Shown here: positions 10,729 to 25,071 of the stretch, in pieces
Layout: each line of letters begins with the position of its first letter
Position numbering within the stretch: position 1 is the first letter of the stretch
DNA from: Guyanagaster necrorhizus
Taxonomy: Eukaryota; Basidiomycota; Agaricomycetes; Agaricales; Physalacriaceae
NCBI RefSeq assembly: GCF_019112545.1
Contig: NW_025064888.1
Location: 807,523-871,522 of the forward strand
Direction: 5' to 3'
Length of the DNA stretch: 64,000 nucleotides
The notes under the pieces: generated by a model
Seen by the model: the letters and a program-made list of their open reading frames with translations, nothing else
Database searches by the model: none
Told to the model about the DNA's origin: nothing
Program-made: the position numbers and the translations under genes

Positions 10729-12316
10729 CTACAAATGATACTTAGTGAACTGAAACTGTTCTTGAGCCCCGGAAGTCAAAAGCCAAGAAAGAAAGGTTTG
10801 GAAATCATAATCTGACTGCGCTAATAAATGGGAGCCGGTTTCCCCGTGCTTGTCTTCAAACTCATCCATGACTTCACCAGCCCCGCTCATGTCAAGAATT
10901 CCTGCTATCGCAGCATGAAGACGAATGTAAGCTGGATTGGGCAGAGGTATCGGTGGGTCCGAGTTGCTCCTTGAAAATGACACGATGCTCGCGACCTCCC
11001 ACAGGCGGCCATGGAAAAACGAATTTGAAGCTGGGATGGTGGAGCTGTATCGTGTACTCATTCGGTGTCTAAAGTAGATTGGCAATGATATCAAGCACAG
11101 GTAAACTGAGATGCGCACCTCTGTTGCATGCAAAGAGAATAAGAAGGCATCAAGACTAGTACGACAATAGTGCTCAAGACCAATTCCATTGCTTGGGTCA
11201 TCGATTATGGGAACGATTACCTCCATCTCCTCATCAGTCAAAGCCATATAATTCCGGACTATATCCCACGTCGTCATAGCATATCTGTAGGACTGGGAAA
11301 CGGGTGAATACATCATTATTTGGGAAGAAAGCAATCGCTCACGTCTTTAGGATTATTGAGATTGAATTCCGCTGCTGCCCGCTTGAGTATGTGAGAATTC
11401 TCTACATCCGCATAAGCAAGGTCAGAATCGTTGGAAGGATGTGTGGAGAAATGGGCCCTGTGGCCAAGTCCAGTGATAGGACAGATATATCGCTGCCGCG
11501 TCAAGACCTAAAAGGAGTAAGAATAGAGCATAAAGTTTGCCGCGGAATTTGACCTTTGTCATCATGGTAGAATCGCAGTGACCCAATTCATCAAACATGA
11601 ACCCCGATGGTTCCATCAACGTCGGAGTCGCTTGCCCAGATGGATCGGCCTCATTTGAGTATTTCTTGAAGAAGCTATGCATGCGGACTAATAAACACTG
11701 AAAGTCAGCCAAATAATCACAGAAAGCACGAAGACTCACAAATCCAAAGAAAATGAGCAAACCATGTTACTGCAAGCGCGCTGAGCGCGTTCGCAGTCTC
11801 TTCTGACTCACGCCGCGGTCCCCGACAGGCGCAAATGGCAGCAGCAACATATCTCAGGCTGGACTGTGCACGTTCGGGGCTACCGCACATGGGAGCAAAA
11901 TCGAGCATGGCCGTAAGGACAAGGTCGAGCTTAAATTTGCCCTGCTTGATATTGTACCCTGTCAGCCACGTGGGTATGCTTTGGCGGCATTCCTTGAAGT
12001 AATCGAGCATTTTCCTAGCGCTTTCCACCAGATTCTCGGTTGCTCTCCCAGGATCATCCATCAATCTCTTCACGTGGTCCATATCGGGTGCATCTTCAAA
12101 GAGACTGCGATCGCTACTTGCAGAACTGGAAAAACTCTGTTCAATTGCTTGTTTCTGGATCCTACTTCTATCAGGTCGTGAAGGGCTGTTCGGTTGAGTA
12201 CAAATGCAGAGCGGATTGATTGGGTCGTGGTCGGTGGCATCCTCGGTGCAAGTCGAAGAAGCAGGACTGCTAGAGTCGGTTGGGTTGCCAAGAAGAGAAG
12301 TTCGCCTGAGAGACAT
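10729..12316 (-). CDS. HNH-nuclease-like domain protein (Agaricomycete family)
   Basis: Start ATG at 12316 (MSLRRTSLLGNPTDS). The N-terminal ~100 residues are Ser-rich; a helical domain follows (AQSSLRYVAAAICACRG). After introns near 11430-11760 the protein shows a putative HNH core: YICPITGLGHRAHF, in which the CPITG is the usual CxxTG start, followed by ENSHILKRAAAEF where the AHI motif of the family reads SHI. The distal part contains TTWDIVRNYMALTDEE and an NGIGLEHYCRTSLDAF segment where other fungal HNH proteins have an N..L....H helix, and an acidic C-terminus ending at 10729. Many copies of such proteins occur in mushroom genomes, function unknown. Nuclease activity is unproven because only part of the metal site is recognisable. 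It converges on the WBP2 gene with about 150 bp between. Confidence 0.62.
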
Positions 12317-13070
12317 TCCAGCAGAAGCAGAGCACGTAACTGTCTAAAGGTAGCGACCAGTGGTTGATGGGTGGTTGATGGTGAAAGACGAAAGCAAGAT
12401 ATATCATATACGCAGGATGAGTGGTGGGAAGAAAACGAGGGCGACACGGAAGACGAGCATGGATAACTGCCACACCATAGACCACGTCCAACACAGCCAG
12501 CACCCAAGACACGCTCGCAAAACACCCCGGGCTTTAGCCGACCGCAGAATCAAACGAACCAATTAGCCCACCACGAGGGTGCAAAATACCATACATATCC
12601 GTTACTCTGCTCCACATTACACACCAAAACACCCGGGGAACTCAGAAGGAAGAGCGGAGGGACTGGAACAAGAGGGAAAGAGGATCCTGAGGCCCTGTAC
12701 CTCCACCGCGTCTTAGTAGTTAGCTTGTTGCGGTTAATCAAATGCTGAGAACAAAAATATATATATACGCAGGCAGCCGCTTCACGTGGGCGTGACAACT
12801 TCCGATGCCGAACCGGCAACGACTTCTGTCTGCTTGCTATTGTCGAAACAATTAGACGAATTTACTAGCACACGTTACATTTTTGCCAATTTGAGGTGCC
12901 GCTTGGGAAAGATGACCATCCTTGTCCATTTGTGTGTCTTCGTCCTTCCTGGATATTACCGTGACAATTTACTTCCAGTCACACTGCCCGTCCTTATTGT
13001 TATTTACTTACCCTACTTTTCATATTGTTTTCTCTTCCATTCAACAAGTGCTTCGGGGTTCTTTGGACTT

Positions 13071-13130
13071 TCCAAGGCTCGAACCTGGATGGTCAGCAGA
13101 GTATAGTACCGACTGCATAACGAGGCTATT
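13071..13130 (-). other. tRNA-like relic with box A and box B
   Basis: On the minus strand a perfect B box (GGTTCGAGCC, plus 13076-13085) sits inside a 5-bp T stem, and an A-box-like ATGCAGTCGG lies at plus 13109-13118, preceded by GCCTCGT as in some tRNA 5' ends. Only about 14 nt separate the D and T arms, so the anticodon arm is deleted, and the acceptor halves do not pair. It is a broken tRNA or the head of a tRNA-derived SINE. Confidence 0.35.
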
Positions 13131-15243
13131 CGCACCGGCGGCCGACGCCAAAAATACTGCTTGTTTTCTTGTTTGTCGTTTCTCATGAATTATATGCATG
13201 ATCAATGATCTCTCTTGATTTATCAGCCCCTTCATCATAAGACTATCATAGCGTCTATCAGAAAAGATACAAAGACCTGGAGCGATCGTATAGGCCCTCT
13301 CTCGTTGTGTCAACATCGTGACGATATGGATTCACACTCCCCTCAGGAGATTGCAAGATGTACGGTCCCATAATCCTTTTTCTGACATTTCTCTAATAAA
13401 ACACAGACGTAGCAAGGTCGATGGGACAACCTGATGAGGAGGTCAGCACTTCCTGACAGTCCCAGCACGCGCGCCCCACTGACGAGTCTTGAAGATCCAT
13501 TTTTTCTGAGCACGTTTTGATTTCACAATACGAGTAGTATTGGCTTCTAAACCTGGGTTGAGAAGATTATTTATTTTTTTGTGGTGAGTCTGTTGTTGTA
13601 ACGAGCCAGCCTTAGCCCGGTCCCTTCTTCTTCATCCCTTACCCCGTTGTCGCGCTATGCGCTCCACTGTTCTCGACTTGTTCCATAGCCTATTGGATAT
13701 TCGTTAGTAGTATAAAAGAGCTACGTACCGTTGTAGTAGCTTGGGTTTTTCGCAATTGATCAGCTTTTACACCTGTCACACGTTGCGTTAGCTCCTAGTG
13801 AGAGTTCATGACTTTTGCCACCCTCTTAGTTGTCCAGCGTTAGTGACACGTAGGGGTGATTATGACATAGTCAGAACCACTACTCTTCTGAGTTGGAATC
13901 GTGATATATACTTCATGTCCTGGAGGCAACGACGCCTCGTAATGTAAACTGTCCAAACTACGCTTCGATATCAGGGATCTTTTTTTTCCACTGCACACCA
14001 GAGGCCCGAGCGACATCGAGTGAAATCTGACGCACTGTTCTGACTTCATCCGAGGTCGCGCCATTCCTCAGCGACCCCTTGAGATGCCAGTCAACTTGGC
14101 ATGGGGTATCATTCGCTATAAGAGCAGCCACCATAGTGAATGAAGTCTCCGCAGCTGAGAGCGCACCAAAGTAGCTGTAGGTATAACTACACCCAAAGGT
14201 TGTTGAAAAGAACTCTTAGATAGAGTGTTTCAATCGGGAATTGCTCACCGAAATCCAGATACAATTATTCGAGAAAAGGCTGCCCATTTGCTGCCGTCTC
14301 TCCTTATGTGTGATTAAAATATTCTTATCCAATTTTAAGTCCAGGTTTCGATTGGCTAAGATAGATCACTACGCAAACCGGCGAATCAGCCGGGATTTGG
14401 CCCAAGAAATAAGGAGGTTATACCGAAGGGGTTTCGTGTCGGGCAATTCAGTAGGGATAACAGGACGGAGCTGAGGATAAGAACTCAGTCGGCGCAGTAA
14501 GAGTGAAACGACTGAGGTTGCTGACGTGGCTAAGGGGTATATATACTACAGATATAGGTCCTTCCGAGGACATATGGAGCGACAGAAGTATCCGTAGATC
14601 GTATCTCCTCGATATCTCGATATTGCGGCCCATGCATCTCTGGCAAGATTTCAGACGAAAGAGGGTTGTATGCCCGCGGAAGCATTTAGTTCGCCCAGCA
14701 TGAAGAGCAAGGGCGAAAAAATCCGTATGCGACGGCCGGTCTATCTTCATGGACATTGTTTTATGGTTCACGTTCGTCTTTCGACTGTTTCTAGGAAGTT
14801 GTCGTAAGACCATCAGCCTGAAAGAGTGGCAGCGAGTTTAATTATGTATGTGGTGCCAAAGAAGGAGCCTCCAAGTCCTTGGGATATGTTTTAAACCCGA
14901 GCATGCAGAATGCAGATGCATGATGGCGCACATTATATGGAGGTCGGCCATCGTGGTGAAAGGCCATGGAGAAGAGTTTTGGCGAAACGTAAGATGACGA
15001 TATAGTTAGTACCGCGGAGGTCTTATCTCCCTAGGCAAAAGTAAGCCCAGAACCTTGTAGTGAGGAGATACATTACATCCGCAATCGATAAAGTCTGGAC
15101 ACACCGAATGTCTTGCACGATTTTCGTATCTGGGATGGATGTTGTTGTCAGCCCGGGAGTCGGACCGCTAAGACGTGGATACCCACGTGACTAACACGAG
15201 AAACAAACAGTGGCCATTTCAAACTCCACCGACCGCGTCGTCG

Positions 15244-15249
15244 ACGCGT
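15244..15249 (+). promoter_or_regulatory. MCB-like ACGCGT element
   Basis: ACGCGT, flanked by CG-rich sequence with a second GCGTCG half, lies 29 nt upstream of the Cdc7 kinase ATG. ACGCGT is the MluI cell-cycle box bound by MBF/SBF-type factors in fungi. Position and gene identity make G1/S control plausible, but it is one short motif. Confidence 0.3.
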
Positions 15250-15277
15250 CACTCTGCTCTGACTGTAGTCGCTGCCC

Positions 15278-17478
<2,201 letters not shown>

Positions 17479-18738
17479 CTTGTATGTTTGTTGTACTTAT
17501 ATTTGCGGACGATCATTATTGCTTCTAATACTTATTATGCTCTTGATAACGACATCGACTTCGTTCTCATGTATCGAAACGTTTCGAAGGGAATCAGGCT
17601 CTTCAGTCGGACCGTTGGTAAGCTAGACTCTCTTCGACGACCACGAGGATCTAGGCTACGTCTTCATTTTTACATGAAGGTGAGTTCCTGTTACGGCTGC
17701 CTCGAGCCGATACACGTTGATGCTAGAAGCGGGGGTTCAATCATGCCTTACAGCAATTATGGCATCTACCAAGGCCCGCGCAGATCTTCATATTCCAAAA
17801 TCAAGTCTGATGATCAACGACCTGGATGAGAAGGGAGAAAATGAAGTTTTTTAGTCCTTCGTGCTCCATCGTATACGGATATCCATAAATATGCTGTGTC
17901 CTCGGAGAAGGATTGCACCCGTATGTCGGTCGCTCTCAGGACCAATTACCTTGTGGCCCAATATTGACTGTATATTCCCAGTTGGTCTCAAGCGGTATAC
18001 AGGAAAGGTACGGCATATTTTCCCAATTAAACAGGCTAAAGTTCGAGGGAACTATTTCGCCCTGCTCGTGGTAGTTCGAGGTGACATCATCGGTAACAGG
18101 TTTCCCTGACACTTCTTTGCACCTTCTCTTCCTCGGCTCTGGCCAGACCATATCTGCACTCGGATCAGCATACGCGACGGTACAGGGGTGTTACTAGCAC
18201 TCCAATACTAGCTTGACGATCCGAACTTCCGCTTACTCCAAGCACGTAACAGACTAACGTATGATCCCGCAGTTCTCTTCATCACCAAAAGCTCTCTCGG
18301 AGCCACGATAAGTAAAATGGACTGAAAACAATGAAGTCGTCATCGCTAAGATAGCCAACTTGAAGCTGTCTCGTACAGGGTTCAATCGATCAAGCAAAGG
18401 TCAACTTTGAGCTTGATTTGACGGAGACAAATTGGCTAAGCGAATGACGTGTATCGGCGATGAATGCAGCTCGCATCCGTGGATATGGGCAAGGCACCAA
18501 GTCCGAGATAGTACGTCTCGAACCGTTAAACGGATCACGAGGAACCCTGCCAGCAGGGGAGGCCATGGCGTTCGAACTCCACGGAAACGTTGCAACGCAC
18601 AAGTCGATACTGCTCACTTGTGCGAAGTCATCGTTCTGTTATTATAGCCATGCGATTCTTGAGGAAAATTTGCGGCTATAAATGCTAGAGTTACCGTCTG
18701 TTGCTATCCCCCCATCTCCAAATCAGCTCCCTTTTCAG
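17479..18738. other. Intergenic region 5' of the P450 gene
   Basis: No convincing exon or RNA gene was seen. The right end carries the P450 core promoter. Confidence 0.45.
18677..18682 (+). promoter_or_regulatory. TATA box of P450 gene
   Basis: TATAAA sits 57 nt before the chosen ATG at 18739. An in-frame ATG at 18682 overlaps the TATA itself and is therefore unlikely to be the start. Confidence 0.45.
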
Positions 18739-20743
18739 ATGCCTGATTTCTCCCTTCCCTGTATCTTCCTCGTCGCTGTAGTCTCCTATATCGCGTACAA
18801 ATACGCGAACAAAGTTTCTCGTTTCCCTTTGCCTCCGGGACCGCCCAAATGGCTCTGGATAGGCAACTATTTCCAACTGCCTGTAATTCACGCATGGAAA
18901 ATATATGCTTCCTGGGCAAAGCTTTATGGTATGCGTGCACCTACCTAGAGGTATTCCAAGACTCAATCTTTGCAGGTCCTCTTACCTATCTCCGCTGTTT
19001 GGGCAGACAACCATCATTCTGAACACCGGAAAGGCCGCCACAGATCTGCTAGAATCTCGTTCGGCGTTATACTCTGATCGACCAGTCTGGGTCATGGGTG
19101 CTTTAGCCGGCCGAGCTCGTAGCGCCTTCCATATCCCCTATGACCACCCTCAATTCCGGTCATACCGCAAGATGCTCCATTCCGGTCTGAACCCTCGCAT
19201 CACGCGTACCTACAGGCCAATCCAAGAGCGCGAGCTCAATACACTTCTCAAGAATCTGTTGGAAACGCCGGAAAACTTTATCTCTCATCTGAGGAGGTGA
19301 GTTTTCTTGCAATCGGCATCAGATCTGACAGGCGAATCTTACCTTTCAAACAGGAATGCGGCGGGAATGGTCCTGAAGGTTGCCTACGGTTACGAAGTGT
19401 CGACCGGTAGCGACGACTTCATTGATCGCATCGAAAACTTCTTCCAAGAAACCGAGAAGCATCTGAGTCGTCCCTACCTTGTCGACTTCATTCCCTTTCG
19501 TGAGCCTCGTCTGGTCTCCTTTCACTTTTATTACTTAAAAAAATTTCATGACTCTAGTGCAATATCTGCCAGAATGGTTCCCCTTCGTCGATTTCAAGCG
19601 AATTGCTCGGGAACATAAATCGATGGATGTCGAATCTTTCACGTACAACTGGGCAAAGAACCTCATTGTTTGTCTCTTCATCGAACCTCTTCGACGCAAT
19701 TATTGACAAAAATTCCGACAGGCCTCTGGCAATCACAACGACTCCTTCGTTTCTCACTTCCTACAACGTGAGGGTCACGAAACACCTGGAGAAGAAGAAG
19801 AAGAAGCTATCAAATGGTGTAGTGCAGCCCTTTATATTGGGGGCGCAGACACCGTAAGCGATACTTATCTGCACGGTTATCAGGAAGCTCACGATTGTCA
19901 TAGACCGTTTCTGTAATGACGTCTTTCTTTTATCTCATGACGATGTACCCTGATGTACAAGCGCTTGCACAAGCCGAGATCGAAGAAGTCATTGGAACCG
20001 ACCGCCTCCCTATGCTGGATGACAGAGGTTACTTGCCTTACATTGATGCTCTCATCAAAGAAATCATTCGATGGGGACCAGTCGCACCTCTAGGTGGGTT
20101 CTTTCTCACTTGGTTTGCATAAGCATCGTTCTGATGCCCACGTGTAGGCCTTCGTCACCGTGTCAAGGAGGACGATGTGTACTTAGGGTATCATATCCCC
20201 AAGGGCGCCACCGTCATTGCAAACATATGGTTCGTAAATCGATTACCTTCGCGTCTTCTCATAGATCCTCAGTCGTATTTACAGGGGAATTACGCACGAT
20301 TCTGAACTATATCCTGACCCACATACGTTCAGACCGGAGCGGCACATGGGACCGCATCCTGAGACAGACCCGTACAAGTTCGTCTGGGGTTTCGGTCGTA
20401 GAGTGTGTCCCGGTAAGCAATTCAGGGCTATCAAGCATATCCTTTAAGTTCTTATATATATCTCTCTCTTTCTCTCTCTCACTTCGTAGGCGCTCATCTG
20501 GCCGAGCTGTCTCTCTTTCTGAATATCTCCAATATCCTTGCTACCTTCAACATCAGCAAAGCATTAGACGCACAAAAACGGGTGGTAGAGCCGCAGATCG
20601 AGTGGTCCAACGCGACAGTCTCGTATGTCAGAACCTTTGGCTATCTTTGACACGACCTGACTTAAATCCACAGGCATATTAAGCCGTTCAACTGTCGCAT
20701 AACACCTCGGCCGACCGTTGCACTAGCCTGGCTTGCCGATTAG
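18739..20743 (+). CDS. Cytochrome P450 monooxygenase
   Basis: About nine exons. An N-terminal membrane anchor ([17 protein letters not shown]) is followed by the Pro-rich hinge [15 protein letters not shown]. Further blocks are [37 protein letters not shown] (helix C, usually WR in the family, here FRSYRK), the I-helix region [18 protein letters not shown] with the oxygen-activating (A/G)GxDT, the K-helix [15 protein letters not shown] with Exx[15 protein letters not shown], the PERF-type TFRPERHM, and the heme loop [16 protein letters not shown] with the Cys thiolate. The tail ends LAWLAD. This set matches the large ER-bound fungal P450 group annotated as O-methylsterigmatocystin oxidoreductase-like, which handles xenobiotics and secondary metabolites. 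No biosynthetic cluster is visible around it. Substrate unknown. Confidence 0.92.
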
Positions 20744-20893
20744 GCCTGGCTTGGTGCCGCACGATACAACCTAAGATAATTTATCGACTTAGTGTAAATA
20801 CCCAATATATGTCTATTAGATCTATCATCTACAGAATAATGATATATAGCATGCGTATCGACTGAGTGAGGTGCAGTAAGTTTGTCAAATACA

Positions 20894-22926
20894 TTAAGGA
20901 GTTCTACGTCCGATATTCAACCCTGGAACGTTCTTCAAGTGCATCATACCAACCGTTTTAGCCTCCAGCGATGGAGGGAGGTCCTCTGTCCATCCCAGAC
21001 ACTCCTGGGCATACAGGGTCGCCTTCTTCACCAGTTCCACCTTATTCCATTTTGTCGTCTTGAGGTTTGAGTTGTAGTATCCCAGCCAGGCCCTGTAAGC
21101 CTGCTCCTTGACCTTATCATCGATCTTAACAAGAGCCTCATTTGTGACCGTTAGTAGAGACTCGAGCATCTCATTGGGAAGTGATTCTTTTTGAGGGATG
21201 GAGATTCCTTGCAGCGCCCGGTTACTGAGGAAAGATTGTTCGTCTGGATCGAGGATCAATGTACCACGACCAGCTGCACCAGCCCTAGCTGTTCTTCCTA
21301 AGCGATGGATATATTGCTCTCCGTTTACAGGGAGGCCAACTTGGAAGACTGCAGTGACCCTTCAAGGAGAAACGTTAGAACGTTGACATCGTGAGATGAT
21401 TGAGAGTCATTACCCGGGAAAATCAACACCTCTGGCTGCTACGTCGGAACAAAGCAGAATCGCGCTGGGCTCACTTCGGAACTTGTCAGAGCTGCGTTCG
21501 CGTGCCTTCTGACTCAGCCGAGAGTGCATTGAAGTGAGCGTTGGAAGGCCGACGATATTTGACAGCGCGTGGAACGCGGCATCGACGTGGCGGGCAGTCG
21601 GGAAAAAGATGACCTGTTTCGATGAACCTTTGTTCATATCTTGGTCTTCTCTAATTAAGTGAAGTAGAGTCGGAAGGTGGTGTGAGAAGGGAGCAATTAT
21701 ATGAGATTGCTCGACTGTCGAGGTCTCACGTGAGCAAAACCCAAAAAATGCACTGAGCTTGGAACGTACCGTGCTCGTGAGTAGGTCGTTCATCCTCATG
21801 AATCGTGTTGATGAATTTGAAACCTTCTCTGAGCTGCGATTTGGCAATCTAGACGAACTTGAGTATCACAGCAACTTCGAGCAAAGATACGACTCTGACT
21901 GACCTGTTGGACGTCCTTACTTAACGTGGCAGAGAAGTGGAGAGTCTGCCTGGGAGTTTTAGGCAGGTAGTTCTGAATTTTGTCCAACTGCGGCTTAAAT
22001 CCAACATCCAACAACCGGTCGACCTCGTCCAAGATATAGACCTTGAGATCGGAGAGATGCCGGTGGAAACCCTGATTTTCCAGGTGGTCAACCAGACGAC
22101 CAGGAGTCGCTATGAGGATATCGCAGCCACGGCTGTTGAATTTAGAAAGCTCTGCTCGAGGGCTAATATGGATGAGGAGCGGATTCGCTGAATAGAGTTG
22201 ACACTTACTTGGTGCCACCATATACGGTGAAGACTTTCAAGCCGTGAGGGTGGGCGAGGGTCTCTGCCTCCCTAGCAATCTGAGAAGGGAGAAAGGAAGC
22301 ATTGAGCTCCAGGTATCGCAAACTAACTCAACTCGACGATACACACCTGGATCGCCAATTCCCGAGTTGGTGAGAGCACCAAGATTGAAACACCTTTGCG
22401 TAACTTGCTCTTTGATAGAGTCTCAATGGCAGGAAGCAAAAAGGCCAAGGTTTTCCCTTGTACGCGTTAACATAGATTCTCAGGAATGAGGATGTTGATC
22501 TACCGGTTCCGGTTCTGGCTTGTACAAGAAGATCTTGACCGGTCAGTGCGTGCTGTGCGCAGGTATTAGCAAGTGGAGTCCCGTGAAGTCATCAGTACAC
22601 GCACGTCAATTGTTTCGGCTTTTCATGACACTAGTAATGAGAAAAGCCCCGTGTCAAGTTGAGTTCCTGCTAACCTTGAACCTGGGTCATGAATCTAAGC
22701 GGAATATACTGAGCTTGTGTAACGGATAGAAAGTTTTAACAACATACTCATGTTTTATCGCAGATTTGGACACCTCAGAGATAGAAAGGCTCTTGAAAGT
22801 CCGTTCAGACGTGTCCCCAACGGCTGATGCCATACCGCGACGAGTTAATTGTATCGGAGGGAAGCGATTCATGGATTTGGTCCTGGCGTAGAAAAGAGGC
22901 CTGCTGCTTCTCAACAGTCTAAGCAT
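20894..22926 (-). CDS. Mitochondrial DEAD-box RNA helicase, Mss116-like
   Basis: ATG at 22926 opens an Arg/Ser-rich leader without acidic residues ([17 protein letters not shown]), fitting a mitochondrial presequence. Motifs in order on the minus strand: [18 protein letters not shown] split by an intron (Walker A), SPTRELA region, [15 protein letters not shown], motif II in [17 protein letters not shown], motif [40 protein letters not shown], and motif [20 protein letters not shown]. The C-terminal extension ends with [15 protein letters not shown], characteristic of Mss116-type helicases that act as RNA chaperones for mitochondrial intron splicing. Motif II reads DEVD, not DEAD; the metal-binding Asp-Glu is kept. 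It converges with the P450 gene across about 150 bp. Confidence 0.9.
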
Positions 22927-23950
22927 TTCCAGTGGGGAAGAGCGGGCGATTGGACGTCGGTGACCGTAAAGAAAGAAGACCCAAATTGAAATGCAAGAAA
23001 AAAATGGAGCACGTGAGCACACAAGACTCGATAAATTGAGTTCGCGTTGCCGACTGGCAGTTCGCGTATCAACAAACAGGAAGAACAATTAGATTCGAAG
23101 TGAGGTTTAAGTATAAGATATCCTTAGATATCAACCTTATCCCATTGAAGTTCATATGGGTTGTTACAGAAGCTACTTTGACCATTTTGCCGATATTTCG
23201 CTTCAACAGTCAACAAACAGTCAGTTAGCCCACTGGCAATTATTGTTTTTTTATTGTAAGGACAGTCCTGCGGTATTCCATGCTGAGGGTCAGATGGCAA
23301 AGTATAGCCTGTGCTCATTAACCAGACTCCTGGCGTGACGAGCAGTAGATAATAAGCAACCGATGAGCGTGACCGGCGAAGTCCTTTGACAGTTATAAAT
23401 GAACAGATGTGATGAGGCCTTTACTACGATGGCCGTGTTTCCAATCTACTAACCCTCTATTGTGTGACATGGAGTTCCTTTGACCTGGAGAAACTAGCAG
23501 CATACTCTAAAAGAAATCACCGTATTAAAGCGAGCTTCGCCGACTTCTCCTCCTGCTCTCTCAAGACGAAATACGTGATACCCGAACATTTTCATAAACA
23601 GCCTCCAAGTCTTACACAGAAGCTCTATTTCCAACTATCATGAATACATATTGGGGGCACAGAGCCCAGCCGGCCATAATCCATCATGATATCTCTCAAA
23701 GGCAGGGCAATTCAGTGGACACAAGTTCAACTAGCAGCTTGAGAACTATGTACAAATTAACAGGTCAAGGGTATTCCGTATATCATGCAAGTTCAAGAAG
23801 CGAGAACCCGTCCTACGTGGTGCTCAGTGCTAGGATATCGTTGATAACTCCCGCAATAGGTGTTGGAGTCGTCTTCTAACATGGTTCATCAGCACTATTT
23901 AACATTAACTGATGTTAGTAACAGGTCACTGATTACCAGAACCCTAGTAC
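22927..23950. other. Intergenic region, about 1 kb
   Basis: Holds the promoter of the minus-strand helicase and the 3' flank of the minus-strand AA9 gene. Short frames, such as the 79-codon one at 23640-23879, show no family features. Confidence 0.45.
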
Positions 23951-25071
23951 TCACCCTGACCAGACGCTTCCACCAGGAGCAGTGTAATTCTGCAAATTGT
24001 TGTATATGTTCACCTGCAATGGCGTATTAGTGCATGAAGAGTCGATGACTACAGCTGGTACGCACAGTGATACCAGGGTCGGAGCCCTTGTAGGCTCCCG
24101 GAAGAGCTATAGTCGGCGGAATTGCGGTTCCACCACTGGCGATATTTACCTGGGCGCACCCTTCGTCCGAGAAAAAAAAAATCAGTTTCCCGTGCGTAGA
24201 GTTCGAAATAACGGACTTTACCAATGTAGAACTGGGCTCCAGGGTAGCTTTCAGCGACGTGTAGCGCGAGCTGCCAGAGCAATATATACCTCAGCAAGTG
24301 CAGGAAGCGTTGCTAGTTTCGAATGAATCACGTACGATCTCTCCCCTAATGAGATATTCCCCAGCAGGAAGCGACGAGGGGACTATAAAGCTGTGTTTGC
24401 CTACAGACATCATTGTAAGCCGTGGACACCTTTTCGCGCTCAAATTCTTACCGTTGGTAGAGTTAACGACATCACTCGCCCACCACATAGTTTCAGGATC
24501 CAAAAGACCAGAAGAATAAATCTTGGTCCATACGGAGCCTTGTCCTTCGAAGGCTGCAGCTGAGCCCGCCGAAGCCGCAGAGGCAATGTAGACTTGCACC
24601 GGTCCCTTGTGTCCCGGAGAGATGGCAGGTTCACCTGTTCGCTCAGCATGCTGGTGCCACTCAAACCTGTAAATGAACAATGTCTTCAATACCAACCCTT
24701 CTCCAAAAAAGAAATTTGCGAATCGCACATACGTGATGTTTGCACCGGCGGGAATAGTTGCAGTTTCGACACCCGTGCCAGAAAGTCCATTCACGTTGCA
24801 GGTGAGGTCAGTGGACGTCACATCCGTCACCGGGTAATTGTTTGGAGGAACACGAAGAAACGTATTCTGGCCTTGATCAACCTGGTGAACCAAGCAGGGA
24901 TCAGTTCTGGTGGCATGGAGCGGGGGCGCTGCGTACGCCGTTTATCCACACATACTGCAAGGTGACTATCAGAGCGTTGTCAATCATTGAACGATATTAT
25001 CGAGGAGATGAACACTCACAGTGGGCATTAGCGACCGCCGCTGCGGTAAGGATGTATAATACGAGCTTCAT
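23951..25071 (-). CDS. AA9 lytic polysaccharide monooxygenase (former GH61)
   Basis: Secreted copper enzyme that oxidatively cleaves cellulose or related glucans. From ATG 25071 the signal peptide MKLVLYILTAAAVANA is cut before His1 (NAH|Y), the N-terminal copper-brace residue. After two introns the body reads YVWINGVDQGQ, FLRVPPNNYPVTDVTS, TDLTCNVNGLSG, ATIPAGANIT, FEWHQHAERTGEPA (second brace His), SPGHKGPVQVYIA, GQGSVWTKIYSSG, SLPAGEYLIRGEIV, GAQFYIGCAQVNIASGG (axial Tyr, hydrogen-bonding Gln), IALPGAYKGSDPGI and ends SVWSG. There is no cellulose-binding module. The segment that normally reads RHEIIALHSA is RGEIVRDSFETS here, so the conserved second-sphere His is missing. The last intron is at about 24020-24070. 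Confidence 0.92.

Larger units (their letters stand above)
12317..15277. other. Gene-poor 3 kb region
   Basis: No reading frame on either strand shows conserved motifs or coherent splicing. It contains an AT dinucleotide run at about 12757-12768, a tRNA-like relic near 13071-13130 and the 5' region of the Cdc7 gene. The largest frames (e.g. minus 14448-14813) have no recognisable composition of a real protein. Confidence 0.5.

Noticed and set aside
14448..14813. 121-codon minus-strand frame in the gene-poor region
   Set aside because: No start context, splice partner or recognisable motif; composition is as expected by chance.
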